Assembly: GCF_004804275.1 (NCBI RefSeq)
Contig: NZ_STGI01000019.1
Coordinates: 39,358-103,357, forward strand
Length of the DNA stretch: 64,000 nucleotides
Origin: Herbaspirillum sp. ST 5-3
GTDB taxonomy: Bacteria; Pseudomonadota; Gammaproteobacteria; Burkholderiales; Burkholderiaceae_D
Reading direction: 5' to 3'
The translations under genes and the position numbers were made by a program. Of this stretch, positions 9,101 through 17,551 are shown piece after piece (position 1 is the stretch's first letter; each line of letters begins with the position of its first letter). The notes under the pieces were generated by a model that saw only the letters and a list, made by a program, of their open reading frames with translations, was not told the DNA's origin and made no database searches.

Positions 9101-10371
9101 CGGAAGATCTCGAACATCGCGCTGTTGGCCCAGTTCACGCGGCCGGCGGGATTGAGGAAGATCATGCCGACGATGGAGTTTTCGAGGATGGTTTCGCGCT
9201 CGTCCAGCGTCTGCTTGAGCCGATCCTCCAGCGCCTTGCGCTCGGTGATGTCGGTGATGAAGGTCAGCGCGGCCGGCCTGCCTTCCCATGTGATGGTGAC
9301 AACCGCGACCTGCACCCACGTGTCCTGGCCGGTACGCCGGTTTCGCATGCGGAATATTGTGTTCTGTTCGACTTCCTCGCCGCGCATGCGGCGTGCGTAG
9401 CGATCGGCGATCCTGGGGCGGTCCTCGGGATGAATGCCGTCGGCGAAGGGTTGGCCGATCAGCTCCTCGCGCGACGCGCCGACCAGTTCCGCGATGCGTG
9501 CGTTGGCGAAAGCGGTCACGCCGTCCTGCAACACCAGGATGCCTTCGGTCGCATTGTCGACCACTTGCCGGTGATGCTCTTCGGAGACGATGAGTGCTTC
9601 CTGCTGGCGGCGGCGCTCGCTCTGATCGGACAGGAAAGCGAGAATGGCGGGCTGCCCCTCCCAGTCGATGCGCACGCCGCTCGACTCGATCCACACCGTC
9701 TGGCCATCCTTGCGCAGCAGGCGGAACTGCGAATAGCGCGCGCTGGTTGGTGTGCCTGCCATGCGGTTGTCGTAACCATTGACCACTTGCGACAAATCGT
9801 CCGGATGGACCAGCGCGGTGAAGGGAAGGCGTGACAATTCGTCAAGCGTGTAGCCGGACAGCTCGATGGTGCGCGGATTGCCATAGACCACGCGGCCTTC
9901 CTGCGCCACCACGATGCCCTCGCTGACGTTTTCGACGACGTCGCGGTACAGATCCTTGGAGCGGCGCAGCGCGGCTTCCTGCGCGACCTTGCGCTGCTCG
10001 ATGTCGGTGAAGGTGACGACCACGCGATGTGCGCCGTTGTGGAGCGTCAGGCATTTGAAGCTGACCAGCGCGGTCAGCAGCGATCCGTCCTTGCGGCGGA
10101 TGCGCCATTCGTCCGAGAGCTTGGGAGACTCCTTGAACAAGCCTGCCAGGAAACGCTCACCATAGGCCGCGACTTCCGGCGGCGCCGCCTTGGTCCAGGA
10201 ATGGCCGAGGATCTCGTCCTCGCCATAGCCGAGCATGGCGCAGAAGGCATGATTGACGCGCAGGAAGCGACCGTCTTCGTCGAGAAAACAGATGCCCGTC
10301 CCGGTCGAATCGAACGCCGCGCTCAGCAGTTCATAGTCGTCGCGCGCCGGTGATGTTGTTGTATTTGTCAT
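6166..10371 (-). CDS. Five-PAS hybrid sensor histidine kinase with two receivers and HPt, 1401 aa
   Basis: A soluble hybrid kinase with no membrane segments. Five PAS/PAC units span roughly 10-130, 140-255, 262-378, 388-505 and 515-632. PAS 2, 3 and 5 resemble one another closely (the EGIVV/EGILV and HPDDR/HPEDR patterns), suggesting internal duplication. HisKA follows with His681 ([10 protein letters not shown]), then HATPase with the N-box near 797, DTGIG at 830-834 and GGTGLGL at 859-865. Receiver 1 has Asp970, receiver 2 Asp1112, and a C-terminal HPt domain has His1257 ([13 protein letters not shown]). All phosphorelay residues are present. It is first in an operon with the HD-GYP regulator and the receiver protein. 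Cytoplasmic PAS arrays usually sense redox, gas or small ligands; which applies here cannot be told. Confidence 0.94.
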   Translation of the reverse strand: MTNTTTSPARDDYELLSAAFDSTGTGICFLDEDGRFLRVNHAFCAMLGYGEDEILGHSWTKAAPPEVAAYGERFLAGLFKESPKLSDEWRIRRKDGSLLTALVSFKCLTLHNGAHRVVVTFTDIEQRKVAQEAALRRSKDLYRDVVENVSEGIVVAQEGRVVYGNPRTIELSGYTLDELSRLPFTALVHPDDLSQVVNGYDNRMAGTPTSARYSQFRLLRKDGQTVWIESSGVRIDWEGQPAILAFLSDQSERRRQQEALIVSEEHHRQVVDNATEGILVLQDGVTAFANARIAELVGASREELIGQPFADGIHPEDRPRIADRYARRMRGEEVEQNTIFRMRNRRTGQDTWVQVAVVTITWEGRPAALTFITDITERKALEDRLKQTLDERETILENSIVGMIFLNPAGRVNWANSAMFEIFRVERGDPFGMSLEPFYPSREEYLKTGAAVAKAVSKGAAFETELQMRRADGSLFWAYMSGRAVNPKDLSRGTVWVAMDITKRRQLEEDLNKSEEHYRQVVNNVTECILVVQDGRIVFGNPRLFQLTGYEREELFALPFVSAIHPDDRPLVIDHHMRRLRGEQVEQYYQFRVVNNQTGAIAWVQLSAVMIEWEGKPATLSFMTDITERKALEDSLKQSMAERIRLERLRIQAELKEAELARRHAEETTRAKSMFLANMSHEIRTPMNAIIGMTHLALRTELDPKQRDYVEKIRSAGISLLGIINDILDFSKIEAGKLDMERVSFNLDDVLNNVATVTGAKAHEKRLEYVFQFPLDVPRGLVGDPLRLGQILINLINNAIKFTERGEVFVSCRRLDASADKIQLQFLVRDTGIGMSQEQTAKLFRAFSQADESTTRKYGGTGLGLSIAKRLVELMGGTIWLESEAGVGTTARFTAWFGLAESLERRRAVPAIIDGMRVLVVDDNPVARQVLADSLAILPVQVELAASAGQALDMIHAADGTQPYSVVFTDLYMPGMDGVDLIGAVKGDDTLTAPPRMVLLSSHGREESRYRIEHAQADSFLVKPVNVSTLVDTLVELFAPQARSEMAGANEHAPRFRDLNILLVEDNEINQQIAAELMNAVGIRIDIAANGRIALDKLDAAGPDYYGLVFMDVQMPEMDGHEATRCIRSDPRFDVLPIIAMTAHAMVEERERCFASGMNDHLAKPISPAELYRAIARWCPQHVAHEEVVALDDSRPDDESELVIEGIDVRDGLSRTLGNRAFYLQMLARFSEDQSDTAERIRQALDHDRMLAERLAHTLKGVAALLGATTVRQQCGKLEAEIHRGAGIEALRPSLDELDHTMRALLAEIDKVLPSPSAAPHAGNFPVDRDEVQAMISRFAQLLKESDAEASDLLAHSSHLMAAALDEDSWRRIERATRHYDFDAALAALQAGVEQTGYTID

Positions 10372-10483
10372 CGTGCCGCCCGCTTGTGATGTCTTGCCGC
10401 CCCCAACGATGCCGTTGGAAAAGCGAAAAGGGGCAGCCCCGCAGCCCGATTTCCTGTCGGCAACAAGTGCAAGATAGCAGATT

Positions 10484-10500
10484 CGTGCCGGACTGGCACG
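10484..10500 (-). terminator. Small hairpin after the CAP-domain gene
   Basis: CGTGCC / GGCACG form a six-base stem with a five-base loop, 12 bases after the stop of the leftward CAP-domain gene and before the kinase gene. There is no strong T-run, so termination is only suggested. Confidence 0.3.
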
Positions 10501-10511
10501 TCAGGCAGCGA

Positions 10512-11468
10512 CTATTGTGTTGTAAATGACCACGAACGCGTGAGGCCCGCCCCGTTGACGCTGCCGGCAAACTGCACGTCGTAGACCGTGCCCGGCTTGA
10601 GCACGCTCAGCGGAATGATGGCGACCGCCGATTCCGGGGTCTGCGGGTCGCTGTCATGCTTGAGCAGCTGTACCGGCATCGCGCCTTCGCCACGCGGCTG
10701 GATGGTGAAGCTTTGCACGGTCAGCGTGGTGCCGAGGAAGGCGTGGATGCTGACCGGGTAGCCGACTTCATTCCTGTTCGGTACCGGATCGGGAACTTCA
10801 TTGTCGCTGAAGAAGTTGGTCGGGACGCGCTGCTGTCCGGGGTAGGGATAGGCGAAGACCTTGCCCTGGTCTTGCGCCGGCGTGTCCAGGCCGATTGCGG
10901 CAAAGTCGGTGGTGAAATAGGTCAGTCCGCCGGGTACGGTGGCGGCGCCCGCGCCGCCTTCCTTGAATATCGGCTCGAAAATGACGAAGCGGTGGTAGAT
11001 GGCCGCGATCAGGTCTTCCGCCGCATTGAAGCCGGAATGATCGGATGTGGCGGAAATGACCTCGCCGTAGGCATAGCCGCCGGCCGGGATCGCGTAGCCC
11101 GCCGCCAGCAGCCGGTCGCCGGTCGTCCTGCCGGTAAACCCGGGCTTGCCAACGGTCTGCTCGTGCGTAATGACGTCATTGAGACGCTGGTAGTCGGAAT
11201 GGCCCTGCGCCGCGAGGTCGAGCCTGCTGTTGCGCGTCACGGCCGCCACCCCGGCTTGCTGGCGCCGGAAGTTCATCCAGTTGAAGCCGTCGGTCGCGGT
11301 AACACCGGTCGCCTTCGGCGCGCCGGGATCGAGCGAAGCGACCGCCTGGACAGGGCTGGAAGTGGTGGTGCCGGACCCGCCATTGCCGCCTCCGCCGCAG
11401 GCGGCAAGAACCAGCAGCGCCAGCATTGGCAGGAATGTAGGCAGAGCAGAGCGTGGAGACGGTCCCAT
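10512..11468 (-). CDS. CAP (SCP/PR-1-like) domain lipoprotein, 318 aa
   Basis: The N-terminus is a lipoprotein signal (hydrophobic stretch ending LALLVLAAC) followed by a glycine-rich linker, so the protein is probably anchored in the envelope. Residues ~70-210 match a bacterial CAP domain: NWMNFRRQQAGV, then NSRLDLAAQGHSDYQ and ITHEQT, as in the YkwD-like family. The C-terminal ~100 residues look like an Ig-like or beta-sandwich domain (TLTVQSFTIQPRGEG ... TVYDVQFAGSV). Function of bacterial CAP proteins is mostly unknown. The start at 11468 is chosen because it places the lipobox correctly and has AAGGA before it; an upstream in-frame start would bury the signal peptide. Confidence 0.85.
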   Translation of the reverse strand: MGPSPRSALPTFLPMLALLVLAACGGGGNGGSGTTTSSPVQAVASLDPGAPKATGVTATDGFNWMNFRRQQAGVAAVTRNSRLDLAAQGHSDYQRLNDVITHEQTVGKPGFTGRTTGDRLLAAGYAIPAGGYAYGEVISATSDHSGFNAAEDLIAAIYHRFVIFEPIFKEGGAGAATVPGGLTYFTTDFAAIGLDTPAQDQGKVFAYPYPGQQRVPTNFFSDNEVPDPVPNRNEVGYPVSIHAFLGTTLTVQSFTIQPRGEGAMPVQLLKHDSDPQTPESAVAIIPLSVLKPGTVYDVQFAGSVNGAGLTRSWSFTTQ

Positions 11469-11782
11469 TCTTCTTCCTTCGATTGGGGATGAAAGTGGCA
11501 TGCGCAAACGTAGCGGCAAAAGCTTCATTTGATACCGACTTTTACGTTCGGTTGCAAAGTTGCCGCAAAAAACAGGTTGATCGAAAACAAACATTTGACA
11601 TTGCGCTCACACGCAAGATTCACGCTCTCCGAAAAGTGAAAGCATTTTGACAGCTTGCCGCGCGTATTTTTGTTAGGCCGGCAGGGATGCATGCGCACGC
11701 CGGCCGCCCGATGCGGCGCCGCGCAGGACAACATTTACAAGACTACAATGATGCGACGCACCAGATGCTTCCCGCTGAAGCG
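11469..11782. other. Divergent intergenic region between CAP lipoprotein and AbrB-family genes
   Basis: About 310 bases that should hold both divergent promoters. Two good -35-like TTGACA hexamers are visible on the plus strand (11595-11600 and 11647-11652), but neither has a convincing -10 at the right spacing. No ORF with a credible start is present apart from possible N-terminal extensions of the AbrB gene. Confidence 0.4.
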
Positions 11783-12856
11783 ATGAACTCCCCCCTTATG
11801 CCATTGCCGCCCCGTTCTGCCTCTCAGACCTTGCTGCTTACCCTGCTCATCGGATTCATCTCAGCCATTCTTTGCCAATGGATCAACACGCCGCTGCCCT
11901 GGATGATCGGCCCCCTGTTCAGCACGGCGGCCGCGCGCATGGCCGGCGCCGAGCTGCGTTGCCCGGTGCAGGTGCGCGAAGCCGGCCAGTGGGCGATCGG
12001 TACCGCGCTCGGCCTGTACTTCACGCCGCCGGTGCTGCGCGTGCTGGTGTCGTACAGCGGGTTCATCCTCGTCGGCGTGCTGTTCGCCCTGCTGCTCGGA
12101 CTTGTATGTGGCTGGATTCTGCACAAGATATCCGGCACCGACCGCACCACCGCCTTCTTCGCCATGGCCGTCGGCGGCGCATCGGAGATGGCGACACAGG
12201 GAGAACGGCATGGCGCCATGGTCGACCGGGTCGCAGCCGCGCACAGCCTGCGCATCATGATGGTGGTCGGCATCATCCCGTTCCTGTTCAAGTTCTCCGG
12301 CGTTCAAGGCGAGGATGTCTATGTGCCCGGGGCTCGCGTGGTGCACTACGGCGGACTGATGCTGCTGGTGCTGCTGACTGCGGCCTGCGCGCTGCTGCTC
12401 AAGCGCAGGAAGTTGCCGAATGCCTGGGTGATCGGCCCGCTGCTGGTGACGATTGCGCTCACATCCTCCAGCCTGAATCTGTCGGCGCTGCCGGAGTGGG
12501 TAGTACATTTCGGCCAGCTCTTCATCGGCATTTCGCTCGGCACGCGCTTCACGCGGGAATTCCTGCACACCGCACCGCGCTATCTCGCCAGCGTGGCCAT
12601 CTGCGGCTTGCTGGCGATGGCGATCGCGGCGAGTTTTGCCTTCGGCCTGGCGGCCGTCAGCGGCATGCATCCGGCGACGGCAGTGCTGGCCACGTCACCG
12701 GGCGGCATCGCGGAAATGAGCCTGACCGCCAAGACGCTGCAGCTGGGCGTACCCATCGTTACCGCTTTCCATGTCACGCGCATGGCGGCGCTGGTGATGA
12801 TGATCGGACCGCTGTTTCGCTTCGGGCAGCGCTGGGCAGGTCGCACCCGGGCATGA
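11783..12856 (+). CDS. AbrB-family (PF05145) integral membrane protein, 357 aa
   Basis: A highly hydrophobic protein with about ten membrane segments in two similar halves. Each half carries the family pattern (PLPWMIGPLF near the N-terminus and PNAWVIGPLLVTIAL mid-protein; then GGASEMATQGERHG and PGGIAEMSLTAKTLQLG). The family is annotated as AbrB or ammonia-monooxygenase-like, and neither label is a proven function; small-molecule transport is a reasonable inference. It stands alone on the plus strand. The start is uncertain: the ORF is open to 11687, with in-frame ATGs at 11687, 11765 and 11783. The last is chosen because it directly precedes the first membrane helix, but no ribosome site is convincing. 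Confidence 0.85.
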   Translation: MNSPLMPLPPRSASQTLLLTLLIGFISAILCQWINTPLPWMIGPLFSTAAARMAGAELRCPVQVREAGQWAIGTALGLYFTPPVLRVLVSYSGFILVGVLFALLLGLVCGWILHKISGTDRTTAFFAMAVGGASEMATQGERHGAMVDRVAAAHSLRIMMVVGIIPFLFKFSGVQGEDVYVPGARVVHYGGLMLLVLLTAACALLLKRRKLPNAWVIGPLLVTIALTSSSLNLSALPEWVVHFGQLFIGISLGTRFTREFLHTAPRYLASVAICGLLAMAIAASFAFGLAAVSGMHPATAVLATSPGGIAEMSLTAKTLQLGVPIVTAFHVTRMAALVMMIGPLFRFGQRWAGRTRA

Positions 12857-12942
12857 AAAAAGGAAGGGTGCCTCCGGCGCACCACTCCCAAGCCCATTGA
12901 GAAAATCAGTAAAGCCCGGCGCTGCCGGTATTTACGACGGTG

Positions 12943-13443
12943 TCAAGAGAACGACAGCCGTGGCCAGACGGCCGCACGCGAGGTGGGCATCATCGCCGAT
13001 GCGCCGACCTTCAGCCGGTCCAGAGAAAACTGGCGCAGGTGCTGAAGCACGCTTTGCTGGATGCCCATCGTCGCCTGCATCACCAGCAGGTCGACTTCAC
13101 GATGCGGCATGTCGGCTGCGTCCGGCACTGCCTTGTGGCGCTCGCGTGCCGCCTTTTCGGCAGCCAAGCAGCGAAACGCATCTTCCAGCGTGACATCGCT
13201 GGCCTCGCAGGCGAGCTTCCAGTGCGGCGCCTGCGTCGGGCAAAGGAGCAGCAGGCCTTCCCTGCACAACATCGCGCACACTTTCTGCAGTTCGCGCGCG
13301 GAACGCCCGGTGTGCTTTTCCAGTTGTGCCAGGCCGACCTCTCGCGGTGCGCTGGAAACGAACTCGCCGAGCACGTCGGTCACGAGGCAAAGACGCGCAT
13401 AGAGCGCGCTGCTGCCGAGGAGATATTCGTCGACGGCATTCAT
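12943..13443 (-). CDS. Rrf2-like winged-helix transcriptional regulator, 166 aa
   Basis: The N-terminal ~80 residues form a winged-helix with the Rrf2/BadM pattern: GLAQLEKHTGRSARELQKVCAMLCREGLL, then a wing and SDVTLEDAFRCLAAE. The IscR-type three-cysteine Fe-S cluster motif is not evident, although four cysteines lie in the domain. The C-terminus contains two further helices. Its ATG overlaps the stop of the tandem-sensor CheW gene (ATGA), so the two are probably translationally coupled and functionally linked. Target genes are unknown. An alternative is a generic MarR-like or Fe-S-independent Rrf2 protein. Confidence 0.75.
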   Translation of the reverse strand: MNAVDEYLLGSSALYARLCLVTDVLGEFVSSAPREVGLAQLEKHTGRSARELQKVCAMLCREGLLLLCPTQAPHWKLACEASDVTLEDAFRCLAAEKAARERHKAVPDAADMPHREVDLLVMQATMGIQQSVLQHLRQFSLDRLKVGASAMMPTSRAAVWPRLSFS

Positions 13444-16049
13444 GCTGCTTCTCCCGTTAAGGCAACCGCCTCCTCGTAGCCGATGCCGGCAATACGCTGC
13501 AGCTCCGTCAGGTTCAGCACGGTGGGCAGGGAAGGATCTTTCAGGCAGGCGAACAATTGCGCCACGTCGAGCGCCTGGATCAGCAGGCGGCCTCCGTTTG
13601 CGCGGATCACCTGCTTGACCAGCAGTCCGTCAGTGCTGCCGGCGAACGGTGTCGGCACGACTTGCGCAGGCGGGAACTCCGGCACGCCGTGCAGCTCTTC
13701 GACCAGCAGGCCGATCTGCTGCCCGTCGTGGCGCACGATGATGACCTGGCTGCTGCTGTCGAGCACGGACGGCACGCCGCGCATCAGGTGGCGCAGGTCG
13801 AAGACCCAGACGAAGCTCCCGCCTTCGCCGCTGCGCTGTTGCGACAGTACACCGACGCGCTCGGCGCGACCACCCATTGATACGGGAGAGATGTCCGAGG
13901 CGGGCAGTGCTTCAAGCACCTGCTCTGCGGGGATCGCGAACAACATGCCGTCGATGAAGAAGGTCGCATATTCCTGCCCGGGATCGGCGGTGGAGTCGGA
14001 TTCGATTGTGGTATCGGCACGGCCGACGCCGCCGCGCTCCCGCACCTCGCCGAACATGTCGAAGACGACGGCAATCACGTCTTCCTTGTAGCCGTCGGAA
14101 ACCTTGAATTCGCGATAGCCGCTCGATGCAGTGCATCCCATGACCGCGTAGTGACCGTCGTGCAGGACAATGCGTGATGCGCTGCTGCCGTTTTCCAGCC
14201 TGAGCAAGGAAGGGTCGATGTCGAGCAGCGTGCCAACCGGTCGCGTCGGGTCGGTGCCGGCAATCACGCGTGCGTCACGATCGATGAACAGTGCCGTCGC
14301 GCCAGCCTTGTCGCCGAGTGCGCCGTGCAGCATCGCCGCAAATTCCGGCTCCGCGTCGAACACGATGCCGATGCCGCCGACGACAACCGAAGGGCGGTCG
14401 GGATCGCGAATGGCAGCGTGATACACATAGGTGGGCCGGTTGCCGTAGAGCGGGGTCGCCTCGAATGGCGTCACATGGTAGTCCTGTTCGCTGCGCAATC
14501 CCCGCACCGCGGCCAGCGTCACCGCATCGACGGTTGAGCCGATGACGCTCATGCCATCGCCGCGCCGGCTGGTGCTGGCGATGATTTCACCCGAGGCGTC
14601 GTACACGAACAGGCGTGTGTAAACCGTGTAGAGCCGGTTGATGTAGGCGAGGATGGCGTTGATGCGTTCGATCGCTTCCGTGTTTCGTGACTTGGCAGCA
14701 AGCGCGCTGCGCAACTCCGGCGTCAGCGCCCACCAGCGACAGTCGTCGGATCGCTCGTAGAGATTGCGATCCAGCAGGTCGACAAGAAGATGCGAGACAA
14801 ATTCAGCATCGCGCAGGCGCGAAGCGAGCACCGTCTCGTAGAGCTCGCGGATCGACTGCGAGAACAGCGCGTTGCTGCGGTCGCCGGTTTCGCTGATCTG
14901 GTCAAGGATGGTCTTGAGCTTCAGCAGGTCGCCGCGCTGGCCAGCGGTCATCACCTGGCCGTTCCATACCACGCGGCGGATCGTGTCGGCGGCCGTCATG
15001 ATTTCGAACAGCGGCGGGCAGAACGAACGCGCGTGCGACAGCAGGCCGTCCGCCACGTGTTCGTCCAGTTCGGACAATGCCGAGCTTGCGCGCCCATGGA
15101 AGGCGACATCGATCGGAATCATCACCTGCCCCTGCCATCCCGGCGGTCCCATATAGCCTTGGTAACCCTCGGCCGGGAAGGTGCGTACGAGGTATTCACG
15201 CCCGCCATAGAGCATCAGGCGCGGACTGGCGCCGCGGTTGACGGGCACGATTTCGCCCGGCGGAATCCACAACTCGTCGGCGCTGGCGATGACGCGGTTG
15301 TCGCCGTCGAGCAGCAACATGTTGGCGCGCTCCTCGGCATCGCGATGCGAGCGGAAGATGCCTGCCATTTCTTCCTCGAAATGAAAGCACAGGCACAACA
15401 CACCGACCGGTACGCCGGTTTCCGGATGCAACATGCGCCGGGAATAGATCAGCGCCTGCTTTTTTGCCGGTCGCAAGTCGCTGGCGCGGAAGGTTTCCAC
15501 ATAGGCGTCCGATACAAGCGACTGCGCAATCAGCGGATCGGTGCTGCCTTCGATCGGGGTGGCCTCGTCGATCTGCACCAGCACGTTGCCCTGTACGTCG
15601 AGCAGGATGATTTCGTCGTACACCGTGTACTTGTTGCGGTACGCGCGCAAGCGGTAGCGGATGGCATCCACGTCATCATGCATGCCGGCGACGAACGCGC
15701 ACAGCTCGCGGTCGGTGGCGAGAAAGCCGACGTCGGCGGTGCGCTCATAGAGGTTGCGCACCACGATGTCGATCACATATTGCGCCTTGGTGCCGATTTC
15801 GACGAGCACATTGCCCACGTTCTCTCGCACCAGGCTCGTCACCAGCTCCTGCTCCAGGCGGTTGAAGCCGGCGCGCGTGGCGGCCATCGTCGGCAGGATG
15901 GTTTTCGCCTCGGCTGGGCAATTCATCTTGGCCGAGGCCTCGATCATGCGCCACATGAAGTTCAGCTCGCGCAGCGATTGCTCGCAGCGCATGACATCGC
16001 GCATGTAGGGCAGGAAGGTGTCGATGGAAATGGGCTCGTCGGATTTCAT
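13440..16049 (-). CDS. Soluble tandem cache-like sensor with C-terminal CheW domain, 869 aa
   Basis: No signal peptide or membrane helix is visible. The protein contains two similar sensor modules, each opening with a matching motif (NLYERTADVGFLATDREL at ~99-116 and NLYERSDDCRWWALTPEL at ~429-446). Each motif is followed by a cache/PAS-like sheet (VYDEIILLDVQGNVLVQID; VYTRLFVYDASGEIIAST). The C-terminal ~690-835 is a CheW domain (EYATFFIDGMLFAIPAEQVLEAL ... GLLVEELHGV). CheW domains couple receptors to a CheA kinase, so this may feed a cytosolic signal into a chemotaxis-like pathway. The start at 16049 has GAGGA eight bases upstream; the longer ORF start is rejected for lack of one. It overlaps the Rrf2-like gene by four bases. 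Confidence 0.85.
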   Translation of the reverse strand: MKSDEPISIDTFLPYMRDVMRCEQSLRELNFMWRMIEASAKMNCPAEAKTILPTMAATRAGFNRLEQELVTSLVRENVGNVLVEIGTKAQYVIDIVVRNLYERTADVGFLATDRELCAFVAGMHDDVDAIRYRLRAYRNKYTVYDEIILLDVQGNVLVQIDEATPIEGSTDPLIAQSLVSDAYVETFRASDLRPAKKQALIYSRRMLHPETGVPVGVLCLCFHFEEEMAGIFRSHRDAEERANMLLLDGDNRVIASADELWIPPGEIVPVNRGASPRLMLYGGREYLVRTFPAEGYQGYMGPPGWQGQVMIPIDVAFHGRASSALSELDEHVADGLLSHARSFCPPLFEIMTAADTIRRVVWNGQVMTAGQRGDLLKLKTILDQISETGDRSNALFSQSIRELYETVLASRLRDAEFVSHLLVDLLDRNLYERSDDCRWWALTPELRSALAAKSRNTEAIERINAILAYINRLYTVYTRLFVYDASGEIIASTSRRGDGMSVIGSTVDAVTLAAVRGLRSEQDYHVTPFEATPLYGNRPTYVYHAAIRDPDRPSVVVGGIGIVFDAEPEFAAMLHGALGDKAGATALFIDRDARVIAGTDPTRPVGTLLDIDPSLLRLENGSSASRIVLHDGHYAVMGCTASSGYREFKVSDGYKEDVIAVVFDMFGEVRERGGVGRADTTIESDSTADPGQEYATFFIDGMLFAIPAEQVLEALPASDISPVSMGGRAERVGVLSQQRSGEGGSFVWVFDLRHLMRGVPSVLDSSSQVIIVRHDGQQIGLLVEELHGVPEFPPAQVVPTPFAGSTDGLLVKQVIRANGGRLLIQALDVAQLFACLKDPSLPTVLNLTELQRIAGIGYEEAVALTGEAA

Positions 16050-16426
16050 CTGGCTGTCCTCGGTCTGGGTGGGCGCGGGATGGATTCGCTTCCCGGCAAG
16101 GGAGATATCCATCTCGTTTGCGCAAACTGGTGCACCGCAGCAATATTGCAAGTTGCAGGCCAGCACGCCACCATGTGCCACAACCGACGGTAGATAACAG
16201 ACTCGGCAACGGATGACGGCACAGCCTTGCGGCTTTTACCCATCAATTCAAGAAATTGCAGGATCGGAGGACGAATCACCGTGAGGCGGCATGCGTGAAA
16301 GGCGTACGACACAGCGACGGCCCACATGCACCGTTTTAGTGCTCCAGAGCAACTTCCTGGGGCGCCAGACAGAGAACCATAGAGAGGAAGCAGGACAAGC
16401 TTGCAGTGCCCCGCTTCATCAACGAA
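16050..16426. other. Intergenic region with a 12-bp palindrome
   Basis: About 375 bases upstream of the leftward cache-CheW gene and downstream of the leftward PepSY gene. It holds a perfect palindrome, GTTTGCGCAAAC, at 16116-16127, about 70 bases upstream of the cache-CheW start, which could be an operator. No additional gene is supported. Confidence 0.4.
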
Positions 16427-16698
16427 CTACTCGGCCAAGACCGGCTTGCCATCTACCGGCTTGAGGATCAGCTTGACCTCCTTTCCGTCCCTGTCGGTGG
16501 TCTTCGCTTCATAGCGGCAGCCTTCCGCCTTGACGCGCTTGACGCTGTAGCCTTGTTTTTCGAGGCTGGCCTGCACCTCTTTGTCGGACTGCCATTTCGC
16601 TTTGGGCTCCGCAGTGCAATCCTTGTTCGAGGCAAGGCGGAAAGCGAGAGAGCGACGGCGGCAAGTGCGATCATGGTCTTTTCGAGTGTGGCATTCAT
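16427..16698 (-). pseudogene. PepSY-domain periplasmic protein, frameshifted
   Basis: Two reading frames together make one normal small PepSY protein. From the ATG at 16698 (ribosome site AAGGAAAC) comes a signal peptide, MNATLEKTMIALAAVALSLSA. After about residue 22 that frame becomes nonsense. A second frame supplies the mature part, NKDCTAEPKAKWQSDKEVQA to the TAG at 16427, with the PepSY core GYSVKRVKAEGCRYEA. The switch lies near 16630-16640 and is repaired by adding one base there. It is either a real inactivating deletion or a sequencing error. The gene is divergent from an OmpR/QseBC-type pair, the usual place for such genes, where the product is often regulated by, or modulates, the sensor kinase. 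Confidence 0.75.
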
Positions 16699-16826
16699 GC
16701 TTGTTTCCTTTCGTTGAAGAGGCCGACGGGTTCCGGCACCGTGAAACGATGTAAAAGTGCACTGAAGCGAATCTCAAGTTGCTTGATCTGGTTGATAGTC
16801 GATCTGTGTGCCGTGTTGAAGACTGT

Positions 16827-16843
16827 TTTAAGAAAGCCTTAAG
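16827..16843 (+). promoter_or_regulatory. PmrA/QseB-like direct-repeat operator
   Basis: TTTAAG and CTTAAG are repeated with 11-base periodicity, matching the CTTAA-N6 direct-repeat architecture bound by PmrA/QseB-type OmpR regulators. It lies 43 bases before the response regulator start, between it and the divergent PepSY gene, so it could autoregulate both directions. Confidence 0.5.
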
Positions 16844-16885
16844 CATGGGCTGCGATAAGATCAGCTGGATCACTGGGAGGACAGA

Positions 16886-17551
16886 ATGCGTTTATTGCTG
16901 GTGGAAGACGATGCGCTGCTCGGCAACGGCATCGAGGCCGGGCTGAAGCAGGCCGGTTTTACCGTCGACTGGGCGAAAGACGGGCGAGAGGCGCAACTGG
17001 CCTTGGACACCACGGATTACGAGCTGGTGGTGCTCGACCTCGGCCTGCCGCGCGTGAGTGGCATGGAACTCCTGCAACAGTTGCGCGGCAAGGGAAGCGA
17101 TCTGGCGGTGCTGCTGCTGACTGCGCGCGACACAGTGCGCGACCGCGTCGCGGGCCTCGAAGCCGGCGCGGACGATTACCTGGTCAAGCCCTTCGACCTG
17201 GCCGAGCTGGTGGCGCGCATCCGTGCGCTACTGCGGCGCGCACATGGGCGCAGCGTTTCCGCCATCCGCTATGGCGACATGGTGCTGTCGCCGGACAGCC
17301 TCACCGTCACGCGCGGCGACGAGCAGATCGTGCTGTCCGCGCGCGAATGCGCAATCCTCACCGACCTGCTGGAGCATCGCGGCACTGCGTTGTCGCGCGC
17401 ACGGCTGGAAGAGAGCCTGTACGGCTGGAACGAGGAAGTGGAAAGCAACGCGGTGGAGGTCCACATTCACAACCTGCGCAAGAAGCTCGGCAACGACCTG
17501 ATCAAGACCATCCGCGGCGTCGGCTACCTGATTCGCAAGGAAGCACCATGA
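16886..17551 (+). CDS. OmpR-family response regulator (QseB/TctD-like), 221 aa
   Basis: Receiver domain at 1-115 with phospho-acceptor Asp51 (LVVLDLGLPRVSG), T/S switch in LLTARD and Lys101 region (YLVKPFDL). A winged-helix DNA-binding domain covers ~125-218 (LSARECAILTDLLEHRG, then the recognition helix region NAVEVHIHNLRKKLG and wing TIRGVGYLIRK). Its stop overlaps the start of the sensor kinase gene by the ATGA arrangement, a typical operon pair. A putative own-type operator lies upstream at 16827-16843. Confidence 0.95.
   Translation: MRLLLVEDDALLGNGIEAGLKQAGFTVDWAKDGREAQLALDTTDYELVVLDLGLPRVSGMELLQQLRGKGSDLAVLLLTARDTVRDRVAGLEAGADDYLVKPFDLAELVARIRALLRRAHGRSVSAIRYGDMVLSPDSLTVTRGDEQIVLSARECAILTDLLEHRGTALSRARLEESLYGWNEEVESNAVEVHIHNLRKKLGNDLIKTIRGVGYLIRKEAP

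Noticed and set aside
6601..9834. 1077-codon open frame on the plus strand across the hybrid kinase gene
   Set aside because: It is an antisense shadow produced by GC-rich codon use of the kinase. The kinase frame has all domain motifs, while this frame gives His/Arg/Gly/Ala-rich text with no domain.
13440..16181. Longer N-terminus of the cache-CheW protein beginning at 16181
   Set aside because: The added 44 residues are Cys/Pro-rich without a ribosome site, while the ATG at 16049 has GAGGA at correct spacing.
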